Positions 21,295 to 34,463 of a stretch of DNA of 64,000 bases are shown here, in pieces (the stretch's first letter is position 1; each line of letters begins with the position of its first letter). Position numbers and translations under genes: made by a program. Below the pieces are notes generated by a model, which saw only the letters and a list, made by a program, of their open reading frames with translations, made no database searches and was not told the origin of the DNA. This stretch comes from Hexactinellida sp. DTS-2022 (Eukaryota > Porifera > Hexactinellida). The stretch is from contig JAPNXP010000002.1 of the NCBI GenBank assembly GCA_028753945.1, positions 682,001-746,000 of the forward strand, in the 5' to 3' direction.

Positions 21295-24200
21295 TTACAT
21301 TGTAGACTGGCTTAGGTTCTGTTTCTTGTTGAGTCTCCGCTCCCTATACAGATCGTGCACAGGAGCCGACTCTCCGTCTGTCTCTTGATCTGGGTGGACT
21401 CGTTTCGTTGTTTTGGGTTTGTCATCAAACTTTAGAGTTTCAATACTATTCAGGAATATATCTACAGAGACATTGAATCAATTATTCAATTTACTAAATT
21501 AAACTAACAGTATAACCTCGTTAGTACCAACACGGTTAATACGAACACTATTTTAGTCCCCTTCAAAAACCTTTTCAATACAAATGACACACACACTAAG
21601 ACGAATTCTGGATAAAGCGAACGCATTTTGGTGGTCCCCTGGTGTTCGTTCTACTATAAATACGCATATTTTATATATTAAGTTAACCTGGGTCATGTGG
21701 GAATTCTGTTTGTGTTAACTTCCGCATTAGTTCGTCTACTTTAACGAAGGGTCCGTGGAAGCAGGTAGGGGGCGGGAGCTTGCTTAGAAGGTCGGTGAGA
21801 CTTTCTGGAATAGGTGTCACTCCCCCCGCGTGTGTCAACAAACCAACTCCTATTGCAATAACACAATAATATATACTACTATTACAGTATAACTCTGTTA
21901 GTACGTACCTGTTTAGTACGTACTAACTTGTATAAACAAAGTTTGTCAATTTACATGTATCTCTATGTAGTGTCAACTCGGTTAGTACGTACACTTGGAT
22001 AATACGTACTGTTTTTTCTCTCCCGAGGGGGTACGTACTAACCGAGTTCTACTGTATTAAACTAGATAGTTGTGTGTTTGTGTGTTTGTCCGGAATGTAA
22101 TACAGTGATAGGCGTATAGAAAATGCATTTACACTTTCAACTTGTAAAATTGGAATAAATATGCTGATTCCGAATACAGCATACACAATTGACTTAACAC
22201 GAATATATATTATTTATCCTGGAAACTAAATAGAGTTGTGTATTACCCGGAGCAGCTGAGGGTCTGTATGGCCTCATCTGTCTAACGTCCGGTTTGAAAA
22301 TGTTAGAATCGTAATTGCTATCAGAAACACTTCCGGAGCCACTCGTCCTAGCTCCCGATTCTGTCTGTCCAGATCGACTCTATTAACACACACCCATTGG
22401 TTATGCTTACACTGTTATCAGTGAAACTTTATTATCCGAACTCGTTAGGACCAGTCAAACAAGTTCGGATAATATAACGCTGACTATTTATGCCAGCGAT
22501 TCCCAACCTTTTTCAACCGTGGACCCCCTATAGTCATTCTGTGGACCCCCTCCCATTGACGTAATACATCCTGTGGACCCCCTCAGCCATCCGTGGACGG
22601 TTCCGGAAAATATGAATACCCTATTCATATTTTTAGCCACTGTCGCTCCTATGTATTCATATTTTGGGAACCACTGATTTATGCACTAACATTAGGATAA
22701 ATTAGTGTATCCGTTGCACTGTACTGAATTAGAGATTTCTAACCTTGTATTTCATGCCTTTTAACTCGTTCTCGCTACAGGGATACAAATCTATGTATTT
22801 GTATCGGTCAATAACGACAGTAGCCTCTTTCTCTTTCATTTTCTATAAATTATAATTCCATATACTCAATGCGGTATCATAGTTACAAGTAGAATTCAAT
22901 AATATTTATAATTACTCACTTCGGGTATCACTTCTTCAAGGGCTTCGAATCTTCTCTTTTCGACTCTTATGAGGCTTGTCAGGTCTCCGACATTGTTTTC
23001 GAAATCGTAGAATTTATCCCAAATCTCTCTACATTATAATACAGTTAATATAGTATTTTATCTGCTAATTAGACTTATATAACTACTAACGCTGTCTGGT
23101 CTACAGTAACTTGACTAAGAGCTTTCTCGAATAGAACTCTTGCATTATTCTCATCTACAGGAATAATAGAATTATCAAATTACACCATCTGTTAATTGTG
23201 ATTATACTCTCACCGTTTAGATGTGTTAGGAAGTCTATGTAAGCTAGCACGTAGGTAGATTCTGACCCGAATTTCTATAAAATTGAGTAAATTTATTGTT
23301 TTCTCGAAAAATTGTAAAATGTTTACCTTGAGTCCCAATTCAAATATCTTCAAGGCAGTTTCAGTTAGCTAGAGAGTGGTAATAATATTTGTAATAATCC
23401 AATACTTGCAACAACATTATTTATACGTGTACAAAATATATTTAATTACAAATCATTACAAATTAAATGCAACTAACTTTGCTTGAATAGTACTCCATCA
23501 ATGCAGCAGCAATAAACACCTAGAAATAGTATATCAGAGAATGGCCATACCTTAGAAATGCAACATACGTGATGTTTGCTTTTTGCATCTTTTCTAGCTC
23601 GATGGAACACCACGCGAGCGCCCTGAATTCCCTCTACACGTCTCGCGAACTTCATATACTGAATGTATATCTATTGTTTGTACAGAGAAAAATTACCTTG
23701 TTTATTTGCCAAAATTTGTTTTTAAAAAGTATTTTTACGGACTATATTTTAAATGGAGTTTACTTATCCACCGATCATCGGCGTTTGTATTAAAAAACCT
23801 GGCTACTTTCTACCGATTGTTTTTTTATGTTTATAAAAAACACCATCGGTAGAAACTAGCAAGGTTATTTAATACAAACACCGATGATCGGTGGATATGT
23901 AAATTCTTTTAAATTTAGTGTGAAATTTAGTGAATTTAATCCCCTATATTAATTATAGGGATACACACTATTAATTGCTTTATTCACTTACTAGTGTAGG
24001 GTCCAATTCTTCGTTTTCCAATCCTTTCTCATATATTTTATGTACTTTCTCATATTTCATTCTACCCTAGATATTGACACATAATAACCCGATACAAAGT
24101 ACTGACTATATTTAGAGCGCAATTTATATTTTGCAAGTTATCCCAATTACATTATTCTGTTACAGAGTACTATGGATAATCACTTCTCTTGGTTAATCTA

Positions 24201-27200
24201 TTTGTCACTTGTTAGCTCAATCGAAACCCCACAATTAACCCAATCTCCAGAAATCCCATATTCCAGATTATACCCTTATACCTATTTCTCTGTTGAAGTT
24301 AACCTTGTATTCCTCCCCACTTAACATGATAGCCCAAACAACAGAAATAGTCTAGTATATTTGTGACCCATTACAACACTGAACACAATCAGTAATGCAG
24401 TTAAGTTATATAATAGCTTGAAACTACTGCTCGCATAAACTGTGTGTATTACTTCTTCATAGTCAGCATAGGCAAAGTACAGCAGCAGACTATCCGGCAG
24501 GAAATGCGAGATGGACCGCTCGTACCAGTTTGACACCTCCTCTGCCATCTGATTGCTGTGAATAGGTTCCTACAGGTGCGAGACAGAAACCCATTCGTTA
24601 CTTTCTCATAGAAAACAACAACATTTAGCTAACTTGGTTTGAAATAAGTACCCTTGAAACCCAGGTTCGTACTAGCACACATTCAGTTTAATTACTGTAT
24701 TGCTTCGAATAAGCGCCCCAGCGCTTATTGTTTCGTGGGTCAAAATTATCCTGAAATTTTTTGGAAAGTCCAGAAAATAATATTTAGGTCGGTTCTAATG
24801 GTTCTCACCAACAGTATACATACCAAAGTAGCCAAATCAATGGAATTACACTCCAGTGATAAACTAATGTGTTTTAATTTTATAATACCAATTTAATTTG
24901 TATTGATAACCCCTGCGCTTATTGGGGAAATACGGTATTAGTGTATAGTATATGTATACCCCTCTCTCCGCCATGAACTTGCATCTGGACTCGAGATATT
25001 GCGCCCCCTCATACCACACGTGTGTGTGATACGGGAACACCAACAGACACTGCTCGTAAGCGAACATAACTACAGAATAGCAACTTATAACTGCTGAGTG
25101 ATGACTTATAAATAAGCGCATTATGAATGTGTCTGACCTCGCTTCGTTAGAGTTACCATATCGTCTGTTTGTAGGACATTCGATTTTTCCCAGTTTATGT
25201 AAGCTTTCCACATGTCGAGCTAACAGATGGGAAATTAAAACAATTATTTGGCAGTTTGCATAATGGAGCAGATAAGAAGACCTGCTGTAATTCTTTTGGG
25301 TTTCCTGTTGGTGGGACAGGAGGTGCGTTTTTATTGAGAGATCTGTAATCAGTCTCGAAAGACTTAGCCGTTCTTCTCGCAGCCATTTGAACTCGGGTCT
25401 TGTCTTCCAAAAACTTTTTCGCCAAACTTGGATTGCAACTCTGTACCCAACATGAATAATAATTAATTTGAATCCCTCAATAAGGACTCTTGAATCTAAT
25501 TATGATAAAAGCCTACGTACCGATTCAAAATCGCTGTAAGATTTCCAAATATTCTCAACACCCTGCAAGGCCGTTGCAATCGCTCGCTAAAGAGGATAAC
25601 ACAATTAACGCATTGATTGAACATCAATATTTATGAGCTTAGTTCAGTTTGTTTGGTGAGGTACCTGATAGGTTTTCCTTAGCTGGTTAGTCTTTTGGGT
25701 TTCAGCAAATGTCCCTTGACAATCGCTATAAATATACGTGTGCAAGTTAGCCATAACCAATTCAATTTGATATATTTTAACAGTGTATGTAGCTAATTAC
25801 CGGGGGTAAGTGAGTTTCAGTTATAATATTTTATTCAATCTGATTTATAATACAAACTATTTATACCTAGTCTCTCACCTTGTTTTAAGAAAATGGATAA
25901 AATCTTGCCAAATCTGTTAGAAATTAAAAAAGTGAATAATTACACGAATTATAATATTTTGAGCAAATTCCACTAAATTGTAAATAAAAAAAGATCGAGT
26001 ACATTCTGCCATATCCATTGTCGATTAATTTCATTTGTTACTTTGTATTGAATAGCCTTACTGCTGCTACCATATGCATATGCTAATGTTAAACTTACAG
26101 AAGTTGAGTTCATGTCAAGGCCAACGTTATCCAAAGCGAACTCGTAAGCTTTTGTCAACTTCTCCCTGTTCCAAATTAATCTCCATAAATACTAGTTTTA
26201 CAAATTAGGTGTATGTCTCTCAATTTGTTTGTTTACCTGTAGTTCGAGAGTTCTCTCTTCACATCACGTACGTAATTAACATAACATTTCCATAAGTCGA
26301 TATGTAACACTCTTTTCAAGCACCTTTGGAACAACTAACGGATTTGTAAATTAAATTATTCGTAATTTGTACGAGTAGAATTACCTTCTCGACTTTATCG
26401 TAGTTCCTATGTCCCATCTAAGATCAAATAGAATACCATTACTACACTGCATTTCGAATAATAAATCTGTTAGAACCGTGTGTATATAACTCCCCTTTCC
26501 CTTTCACTAAATACCATTAAATATTCCAAAACCCACATAACAACCAACCGTTACGTAACCCGAATAATCCTGTTTGTACTCAGAATATAAACAAATCACA
26601 ACAGACACAACACAACATACAAAGGATTTATAATCAGATGCATGACTAGCGTTACCATTATTAGAACCGAATTATTGCAGTAAAGTAACTCCACCTCATG
26701 TTCTATGTACGTCTTCCAGAACCTTCCACACGTGGGGAACTGTGTTACGAGCTTCTCGAACAAGATTCGAGCCCTTGTGCTGTGTTGGCCCTAATAATAG
26801 GAATACCGAATAAGGCGGCTATTTATACACGAGTTGCCAGAGTCGTATTTATACTGAGACTTCGGAAACTCAGATTGGGGCGGTTATTATCAATTTGGGA
26901 CTAAAATTTATGTCAATCAACTACTCCATTGGACATAACTATATTACAGAATCAGATTGTGGAAATATTAGGACGGCCATAGCTATCCAGCAAATATTAC
27001 TACTACGACGCCTGTTATATACACATATAGAGGCTTAGAGGGATAACTTATAAATATTTCTAGATAATAAGCTATAAATATTTATAATTATGAGTGAAGG
27101 GACTCTATAAACGTTAGGTAACACAAAATTCCCGAAAATTACAGACCTCCATATTTTACGCTTTTTTGACCATTTTATAATCAAAATCCTATATGTTCTG

Positions 27201-27788
27201 TCCCGCATAGGTTAATTAACACCTATGGAAGCGTACCGTTATAATTAACGACTCCTAACTATAGTTAGCACCATGGTGCAGAGCTATATATTCACCTGAG
27301 CCTCTCGTATGAGAATCCCCCAGGCATCTATGTCGTATGAGTTCGTTTTGAGTTTAGCTTCGGCTCGCTGACCTTCAGTCGTGGTAGACCAGGGTTGAGT
27401 TAGATCTGTGACCTAAAGACACACAATAATAGTATAATATTATAACCAGTGTTTCATGTTTCATATAGGATTTGCATGCAAGGGGGGCAATCTGGGATAT
27501 GTAAATTCTTAAGGGGGGGCATAAATTAAAACTTTGTTGTGTAAGTGCGTTTTCTAGGGGGTGGGATACTTGGAAACACTGATAATAATACATGGCGTAT
27601 TGTATAATTATTGTACTGACATCTTTTTCTAGTTTCTTTGTGAAGAACTCGCTTCCGTATTGTAGCGACTGGGGCTGTGGCTGGATAACAGTCTGTGTTT
27701 GTATTTGCATTGGTTCTTGTGAGGATTGCTCAATTTTCACAGGTTGTGAAACCTGTTGTTGTTGTTGGGTACTTGAGACAGTAGCCAT
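21295..27788 (-). CDS. CSTF3: Cleavage stimulation factor subunit 3 (CstF-77), HAT-repeat protein
   Basis: Twenty-four exons join in phase to 754 aa (human 717). In minus-strand order: 27788-27621, 27412-27296, 26790-26695, 26417-26385, 26334-26237, 26165-26099, 25913-25879, 25725-25665, 25586-25521, 25440-25282, 25219-25138, 25069-24960, 24569-24453, 24066-23992, 23670-23569, 23519-23478, 23368-23327, 23274-23214, 23154-23091, 23028-22920, 22842-22744, 22379-22247, 21849-21688, 21461-21295. HAT repeats are clear: [81 protein letters not shown]. The Pro-rich C-terminal block [18 protein letters not shown] and the tail [11 protein letters not shown] are typical. CstF-77 dimerises and bridges CstF-50 and CstF-64 in 3'-end cleavage of pre-mRNA. 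The Gln-rich N-terminus (QQQQQ) is an addition. Confidence 0.95.
21508..22054. repeat. Two TA/CAGT MITEs in CSTF3 introns flanking the LPPP exon
   Basis: 21508-21656: CAGTATAACCTCGTTAGTAC to GTGTTCGTTCTACTA. 21885-22054: CAGTATAACTCTGTTAGTAC to GTACTAACCGAGTTCTACTG, with a second inner end at about 21975 (TCAACTCGGTTAGTACGTAC). They lie in the introns on either side of exon 21688-21849. Confidence 0.75.
22494..22676. repeat. hAT-like MITE with perfect 8-bp target duplication
   Basis: Ends CAGCGATTCCCAACCTTTTT and TTTGGGAACCACTG; flanked on both sides by ATTTATGC (22486-22493, 22677-22684). The inner part has repeated TGTGGACCCCCT. In a CSTF3 intron. Confidence 0.9.
23757..23906. repeat. Hairpin MITE, second copy, in CSTF3 intron
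   Basis: Arms GTTTACTTATCCACCGATCA and TGATCGGTGGATATGTAAA with AACCTGGCTA inside; long near-perfect foldback. Related to 6210-6369 and 54608-54766. Confidence 0.85.
24690..24935. repeat. Possible DNA element with GCGCTTATTG ends in CSTF3 intron
   Basis: Inside the intron, AATAAGCGCCCCAGCGCTTATTG near 24709-24731 (split here as AATAAGCGCC, CCAGCGCTTATTG) is matched by CCCCTGCGCTTATTGGGG at about 24909-24926. Ends and target duplication are not clear. Confidence 0.35.
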
Positions 27789-28562
27789 TAGAAATTCAAT
27801 CTTCTCTTCAAATAATTATCAAGTTTCTAATACAAATGAAAGAGTGGTAAGGAAATCGGCCAAATAATATGAAAGCATTGTTCATTCGGCTCTTGTGCAT
27901 TCTTCAAATTCTGTAGAAACCGGACTCTGGAATGGACTAGAAAGTGAAGTGAGAACTTGTGCCTATAACGAGATACAATTATAATCGACTAGATAAATGG
28001 CTTGAGTATAAATAAGTAATTACTATACATTATAGTAGGCACTCAATTCTAGCGAACTAAGGATTCTTATTTCACAAAAGATTTATTCAGTTTATGAGTA
28101 TTTATAATTATTTATACAAATAAGTGGTTAGCTAATCCCTAATGGGAGTTTACATCTATTTTGGGATTTCCTAGTATATATTGTAAATCATTTTGCCATA
28201 ATAAGAGGACAGCTTTTGGTATAAAAGGTTCAATTATTGACTTTTGAAAAGTAAATCATTAGTTTATCATAATTGCACAATAAATTCAATAGTTTTTTAT
28301 TCAAAATATATTAAATATATTCAGCAACCTTCATTATAAATTAATCGTGTCACTTGATTGCCCATTTATCTACAGCTACAACTATTAGGACTTGTGCACT
28401 CTCAATTTCATAATAATCTTACGAATGATGCAATATCTCATTCGTATACAGACATAAGGTATTATGTATCATATAATTAGGTTGAAGGAGTTATTATCAT
28501 ATTTATCTATAAAACCTAGTATCGAATTGAATTATTATCCCCTGACTTCCAGATAGTATTAG
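27789..28562. other. Divergent spacer between CSTF3 and Rab8-like gene
   Basis: 774 bp, AT rich, holding the 5' regions of both genes. No ORF with family signal, no clear repeat and no recognised promoter motif. Confidence 0.6.
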
Positions 28563-29250
28563 ATGGCTAAAGCTTACGATTTTCTATTCAAACTTCTTCT
28601 AATCGGAGACAGCGGCGTCGGAAAGACATGCGTCTTATTCAGGTTTTCAGAGGACGCATTCAACTCTACCTTCATCTCTACCATTGGGATAGACTTCAAG
28701 ATAAGAACTATTGATTTAGACGGGAAAAAGATAAAGTTACAGATTTGGGACACAGGTATGCTTATTCTCTCTATTTATATTATGTATTTTATATTTATTA
28801 TCGTTTCCTTTAGCCGGCCAGGAGAGGTTCAGGACGATAACGACTGCCTACTACAGAGGAGCCATGGGCATAATGCTGGTGTATGACATCACAAACGAAA
28901 AGACGTTTGAGAACATAAAGCATTGGATTCGGAATATCGACGAGCATGCAGCGCACGATGTGGAGAGAATGATTATCGGAAACAAATGCGATTTAGACGA
29001 CAACCGTAAGGTCCCCAAGCAGAGGGGGGAAATGCTAGCTGTTGAGTTCGGAATAAAGTTCATGGAGACAAGCGCGAAATCCTCTACAAATGTCGAGGAC
29101 GCGTTTTACGAGCTCGCGAGAGATATCAAAAATAAAATGGATAAGTCAAGCGTCCGCATGAACAGTTATTCAGCTAAACCAGAGCGGCTGAGCAGGCTGG
29201 ACGCCCCGGAAAAGAAGGAAAGAAAAACAAGTTTTTGCCGTTTTTTCTGA
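28563..29250 (+). CDS. Rab8-like small GTPase
   Basis: Two exons, 28563-28755 and 28814-29250, join in phase to 209 aa. It is near identical to Rab8/Rab10/Rab13 in the G domain: P-loop GDSGVGKT, effector [40 protein letters not shown] and ETSAK. The start [18 protein letters not shown] is typical of Rab8. Rab8 drives polarised secretion and ciliary membrane traffic. The tail ends CRFF, a CAAX-type signal with Phe last, which usually directs geranylgeranylation; vertebrate Rab8 ends with Leu. Rab10 or Rab13 origin is not excluded, as these split within the same clade. Confidence 0.9.
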
Positions 29251-31231
29251 GAATATTCCTCTGATTAGAATCTATTGAAACATTGTTAAAACTGACTGAC
29301 TTAATTAGTGACCTGTTTATGATGTAATTTTCAAATACTCTCATTGCGTGACTTTCCGTCCGGAATTCTAACTGGAGATCTGCTAATTATTCTCTTGTTT
29401 ACTACATTATATATATTATTATAGTAAAGTGTATTTGTTTACAAATTACATGTCATTTATTGGGAGTAGGCGTGAACAATAATAATACAGTGGATACCGG
29501 TTATACGAACATCGTCGGGAATTGCTTATAATGTTCTTATAACTGACATAAATTTATATGGCAACCGTTTTCCAGTAGAATGTTCTTATAACCGGTGTTC
29601 TTTTATCCGGTATCTACTGTATTAATAAGTGTGGAATTGAACATAGTATCGAATTTATTTGGGTGTTTATGCTAAGGTGTTGACATGAATGGTACATACA
29701 GTGAACTCGTTATAACGAAGTACCTGTAAATTCTCCGTATATTCCGTATATTCGTTATAAGCGGATAATAATTACTGCATTTAATGCCTGGGGGAAAATA
29801 TCCATTTCGTTATAAGCGGGTATTTCGTTATAACGGGAGTTTACTGTACTAAGAAACAAGACCTAAATGTCGGATTGAGTAAAGAGGACATACAAACCAG
29901 CATTTGACAGCTTTCCGACTCATGAACAGTGCAAATGTTCGATGAAACAATTCCGTGTTCTCAAAGCGTCCGAATATATGGAATTGCGTTACTTAGACTA
30001 ATACAATATGCAGCAATCTTGTAATCCTTTGAAAGTATTACTTCAGAGGTTTATTTGATCAGATCTATTGGTCAGGGAACAAACAGTATTATCAGGATTA
30101 AACCGTTGCGCCACAAATCAAGAACAAGGATACAAGTATGGAAATCGTGAGATTATTCTTAGAGGACAAAGCCAACATTAGCAGAAATAGTCGAATATCC
30201 ATAGTTACGAATCCTATATTGTCTTTAAGCTTGCCTCAAGAGGACAAGGAAGTCTATTTATCTTTGTAGAAATTATATCTGGTATAGAATAGATGGATAA
30301 TACTTGGTGTTACAGCCAATTGATCTATGCTATTTGTTTATCTACAGCCTTTGATGTCGACAGGTAATCAATAGCATTTATATCCATAGTTATCTTTACT
30401 GGATCTGTCTAAAATTAATTTAATTCTTTCAATGTAAGTTTATTTATTTAACGTATTTTGTCAAGTGGGGATGACTATTATAATTATGTGTTTAGGGCCA
30501 TTCAAACAGACGACGCAAAATTTCAGGAAAATTAGACACCCCCCTTCCTATGTCACACTTTTTGACATGTTTGTAATACAAGAAGGATGGTCTGTCACAC
30601 ATTGGTTGACCCTTCCCCCCCTCCCTTTGGAAGCGTTCCTTAACGTTTGAATGAGCTTAGTAATTGTTTGGTTGAGTTATATTGCTACATTAGTTATTAT
30701 TTGTATTAATTTTTATAACTGCCATCCAAAGTGTAAGTGGTGTCAAAAGTGACAATTTATACAGGATACCTTATTCGTTATTGATTAGTTGCCAATGCCA
30801 TAACAACTGTATTACAAACACAAAGTTGGTTGACAAGACCCGCTTAATCAGGTATATTAATTACTCTATATTTAATTGAAATACACGTATACATAGTATG
30901 TACATACATGCAAATACCTATTCTAAGCGGAATACGAATACTACAAATTGACTATGCTTTAGCCGCGATATTAATTACAGTAAAAGTTCAACGAGACAAA
31001 GATTAGTTCCTCAAGCCTTCAATATTGTATTGTACCTGTTTCCAATTCAACCCTAAAGAAATAGAAATAGTGAATAAATAATACCACAATATCGTGTGTA
31101 AGACACCTTATTAGTATTGTATTATATAAACTGTTGTTAATATAAACACATTTCCGGTTAATATTTATACTGTTCACACCTGTTAATACGAATTTATAAA
31201 GTTTAAATCTTATATTATTATTAACCCATAC
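29251..31231. other. Spacer between Rab8-like gene and caspase locus, rich in MITEs
   Basis: Contains a CCGG/TATAAGAAC-family MITE (29488-29619, CAGTGGATACCGGTTATACG to GGTATCTACTG), a second TA/CAGT element (29698-29846, CAGTGAACTCGTTATAACGA to TAACGGGAGTTTACTG) and a third type at about 30478-30655 related to 52463-52590. A 43-codon ORF at 30138-30269 (MEIVRLFLEDKAN...) has no recognised relatives and is not called as a gene. Confidence 0.6.
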
Positions 31232-32307
31232 TTACTTGGTCAAACAGAGCATCTTGCTTAAAGTATTTTCCGTAACACAGCTCTCTGTTACCTTTACATT
31301 AATGCCATCTATCTTAACTAGCAGTGCTGATTTCATTAGAATCCCATTGATTACCGGTATGAGTTGTGTTATCTCGTGTCCGTCGTATTTGAGTAGAATC
31401 TCACACAGAACGTCAATGAACAGCGACTCATGTTTGAAGTCTTTATAGTGCCCGGATAAAGTTGGGTAGATTGTTAGAAATTCGCTATTATCTCGTATTT
31501 CAGAGGGCCCGAGTCCAATGAAGGATTGAGAGCGAGTCCGCACTCGCTTTTCAATACAACCGTTTAGAATTATTAGCTTTGGTTTGTCACTTAACCCTGG
31601 ACAGTTGGTGGAATTAAGTTTTTTTCTTATTTCTCCAACTGTTATTGCGTACGCCTTGCTATCTGCAGACTTCTCTCCATAGTCCACCCCGTATATCCCA
31701 TCCTCCCCTCCATGAGAGCTACAACAGTATCGTAATATTAACACAGTCCAGGGGCCTAGGGGACCATCAAAATGTGTTCGCATTAACCGGTGCTATTGGT
31801 ATTGAGAAGGCTTTGAAGGGGACTGAAATAGTGTTCATATAACCGGAATTTCGTAATAACCGTGTTCGTACTCACGAGGTTCTACTGTATATCGTAATAT
31901 AAACACAGTCCATGGACCCAGTATGGTGTACTACGGTCAATGGGAGGGGGTCCATAGAATGTTTGGTATTTGCTAAGGGGATCCACGGTTGAAAAAGGTT
32001 GGGAATCGCTGGGCTAATTAGTGAGTACGGTCCCTACTTACCAAATAGCGATAAAAAACATTGAATGTTTCTCGAATTCCTGGCGTTGAGAGATAGTTTG
32101 TAAAAGTAATAATATTTGATCCTTTGTCAAGTCTTGATACGGTTCTTGTATTAATCCCAGTGAAATTATGAGATTTGTCAGATTTTTTCTTTCATTATCT
32201 GCTGATTCTCTTAGCAAACCTCCATACTTTTCAAACTTGTTTATTATTATTATTCCGTAGCCCCGTGGCTTTACTGATGTATCGTAATTCGCGAGTTTAT
32301 AAGCCAT
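31232..32307 (-). CDS. Small caspase A (no prodomain)
   Basis: Two minus-strand exons, 32307-32042 and 31718-31232, join in phase to 250 aa. The start MAYKLANYDTSVKPRGYGII matches its paralogs. The catalytic His lies in CSHGGEDGIYG. The Cys motif, normally QACRG, reads LNGCIEKR: Cys is kept but the Arg and Gly after it are not. The p10 part is present (SLFIDVLCEILLKYDGHEI, PVINGILMK). No CARD or death-effector prodomain precedes the p20 part. The intron, at the same site as in the four paralogs (just before the SHGG motif), holds a MITE and a hAT-like fragment. Caspases are Asp-specific cysteine proteases of cell death and immunity; activity of this copy is uncertain. Confidence 0.85.
31750..32011. 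repeat. Truncated TA/CAGT MITE and hAT-like fragment in the caspase A intron
   Basis: About 31750-31890 keeps the right half of the CCTCGTTAGTACGAACACC family (ends GAGGTTCTACTG). About 31905-32011 is a reversed hAT-like copy ending AAAAAGGTTGGGAATCGCTG. Left boundaries are lost. Confidence 0.55.
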
Positions 32308-34463
32308 TTCTATGGGATTATATTGAGGAGTATACGAGTATATAATAACTAGACACACCAATAATTGTATAAACTGCCTACCTGAGTTGATGGTTAATTG
32401 AAGACCGATAAATTTGAAATTTTTCTACTATTTTAATTGAAGACCGATAAATTTGAAATTTCTACTATTTTAATTGAAGACCGATAAATTTGAAATTTTT
32501 CTACTATTTTCCTTTATTCTAACTTCTATATACTAAGAAGGTATTGCAAACAAACTTACTCAGTATTACTAAACATTAGCATGCACTTTATTTGATAGCA
32601 AAGTGGTTGTTGTTAATTAAACATACTTTCTGGCCACAATATCACCACATCATATAATGCTCTAACAAAAGTAAATGTTATTTATAGCTACTTTGTATTA
32701 TATTCTAAAAAGTTTTTAGTGCATGTTTCTTTAAATTCACTGCACACTTTGAGGTTTGGAGATTACCTGCTGTCTCCACCTGCATGATTTCAGTTTAGTT
32801 AGTTCTATTAGTGATTTGTATTAATAGCATGCAGATATGCGTAAGTTTAGACATTTAAATACGCATAAGTGTTCATATACATTCCTATTTAGACAATCTT
32901 TTCTCTATTGTTTTTCACCTCACGGAGTCACGGTGGGTAAGGCCACGAAATGGCCGTTAATTGTAGTGTCTACCACGAACAAACAAAGGTCGAGAAGCGA
33001 CTTTTATGAGAGATTGATCCGTCGCGAAGCGACCGAGACCGAAGGCTCATTGAAGAATAAGGTAGGTAAATATACCAAGACATTCTGTCGATTCTTAATA
33101 CAATTCAACTTGCCTTTGTATTTAGTTTGAACTTTGTTGTATTATTCATTTTATAATTATATATCTTCCTTACTTTTCAAATATTTATTTCATAGTTTAT
33201 ACTTAAATTTACTGTACATTTTTTGACATTTTTTCGATTCTCTCTGTCTATGATTTTTTGTATTGCTGAAACGAATATTCGAAATGTAACGAATGAACCT
33301 TTTTCAAAACGAACGAATATTTGAATATTCGTTCGTTTGGATGACTAAGCATTAAATCAATTTCTAGACACAATACATTGCAAAATAGGTTTTTATTAAT
33401 GTTACAATGGTTTAATTAATCATAGTTACAAAGTGTATTAGACACAAATTAGCTAATAATCAGCTAGTTTAGGTAGGAATTTACATTTACGATCTCTCCA
33501 AGCTAAACAAAAGTTATGTTTGTGTCCAAAAGTAGTCAACAAATATACGTTTCAATCTAATATTCGTCCAAACTAATATTCGTTTCGAAACGAACGAATA
33601 TTCGTTCAATCGTTTCGAACGAATATTCGAATATTCGGTATACAGGTAAACCTCCCAAAGCGGCACCTCCGAGTAGCGGCAACCTCCGAGAAGCGGCACA
33701 AAATAATTCTCCCGATGGGTGCCGCTTTGGGAGGTTTACCTGTATTCGTTTCAGCCCTAAAAAATTTTTGAATTAAAGAGGAATACTTGTATACTATTGT
33801 TAATTGTTCACAACGCATAATTTATTTATCTCGTAACATACGGCGTACCGTACAGTACGACCGTGCTGACACATTCTCAGTTGTCAGGGAAAAGTATATT
33901 ACTTCAAATGAGCCATAACTCACACACTTCCAATGTAATGTAAACTGAAACCGAAACCGCAATGCGGCATGTATAATTGATATATGAACTAACTTCCAAA
34001 TGTTATTAAGTATATGTGAACAAGTGTGCTGATTTCGAATTTTGCATTTATATAATTCCTCATATGAATATTTATTGTTGTTCTTAACAAAAATTCTAAA
34101 TGAACCTAGAGGCTTGCTTCCAACGGGTATTATAAGTAAACAAGTATACTGAATACGAATCCAATTTTTTCACATTTTTTATGTAAATATTTATTGTCTA
34201 TTCAATAAAGCGAGACCGAAGAGCTCGTAGGTAGGAAATAATTATATTAACTAATATTTTTTGGATTTTGGGAATATTTTGGCCAACCCACAGTAGAGTA
34301 AAGTAACGATGTTAGGAATATTTTACAAACAAAATAGGTAGCAATAAAGTCTACAAATCTGGAGTGAGAAATCCTCCAGAGGAACAATTGGTTTTTCAAT
34401 ACTAAAATATGCGTAAAGTAATTCAAATTCACAATTATATAAACATTAATATTCCCACAGATT
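32308..34463. other. Spacer between caspase A and the ROC-caspase gene
   Basis: Holds three tandem units of about 38 bp (32398-32510, AAGACCGATAAATTTGAAAT). A block at about 32629-32690 (TTTCTGGCCACAATATCACC) recurs upstream of caspase B at about 42239-42300. There are CGAACGAATATTCG palindromes (about 33270-33340 and 33585-33640) and a MITE at 33643-33742 (CAGGTAAACCTCCCAAAGCG to CGCTTTGGGAGGTTTACCTG). A 97-codon ORF at 32837-33130 shows no family signal. An ISRE-like GAAACCGAAACCG lies at about 33948-33960. Confidence 0.55.

Noticed and set aside
26698-26904. Plus-strand 68-codon ORF
   Set aside because: Overlaps a CSTF3 exon on the other strand; no family signal.
32837-33130. 97-codon plus-strand ORF between caspase A and the ROC-caspase
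   Set aside because: No recognised motif, no splice or start context, AT-rich surroundings; left as unassigned.
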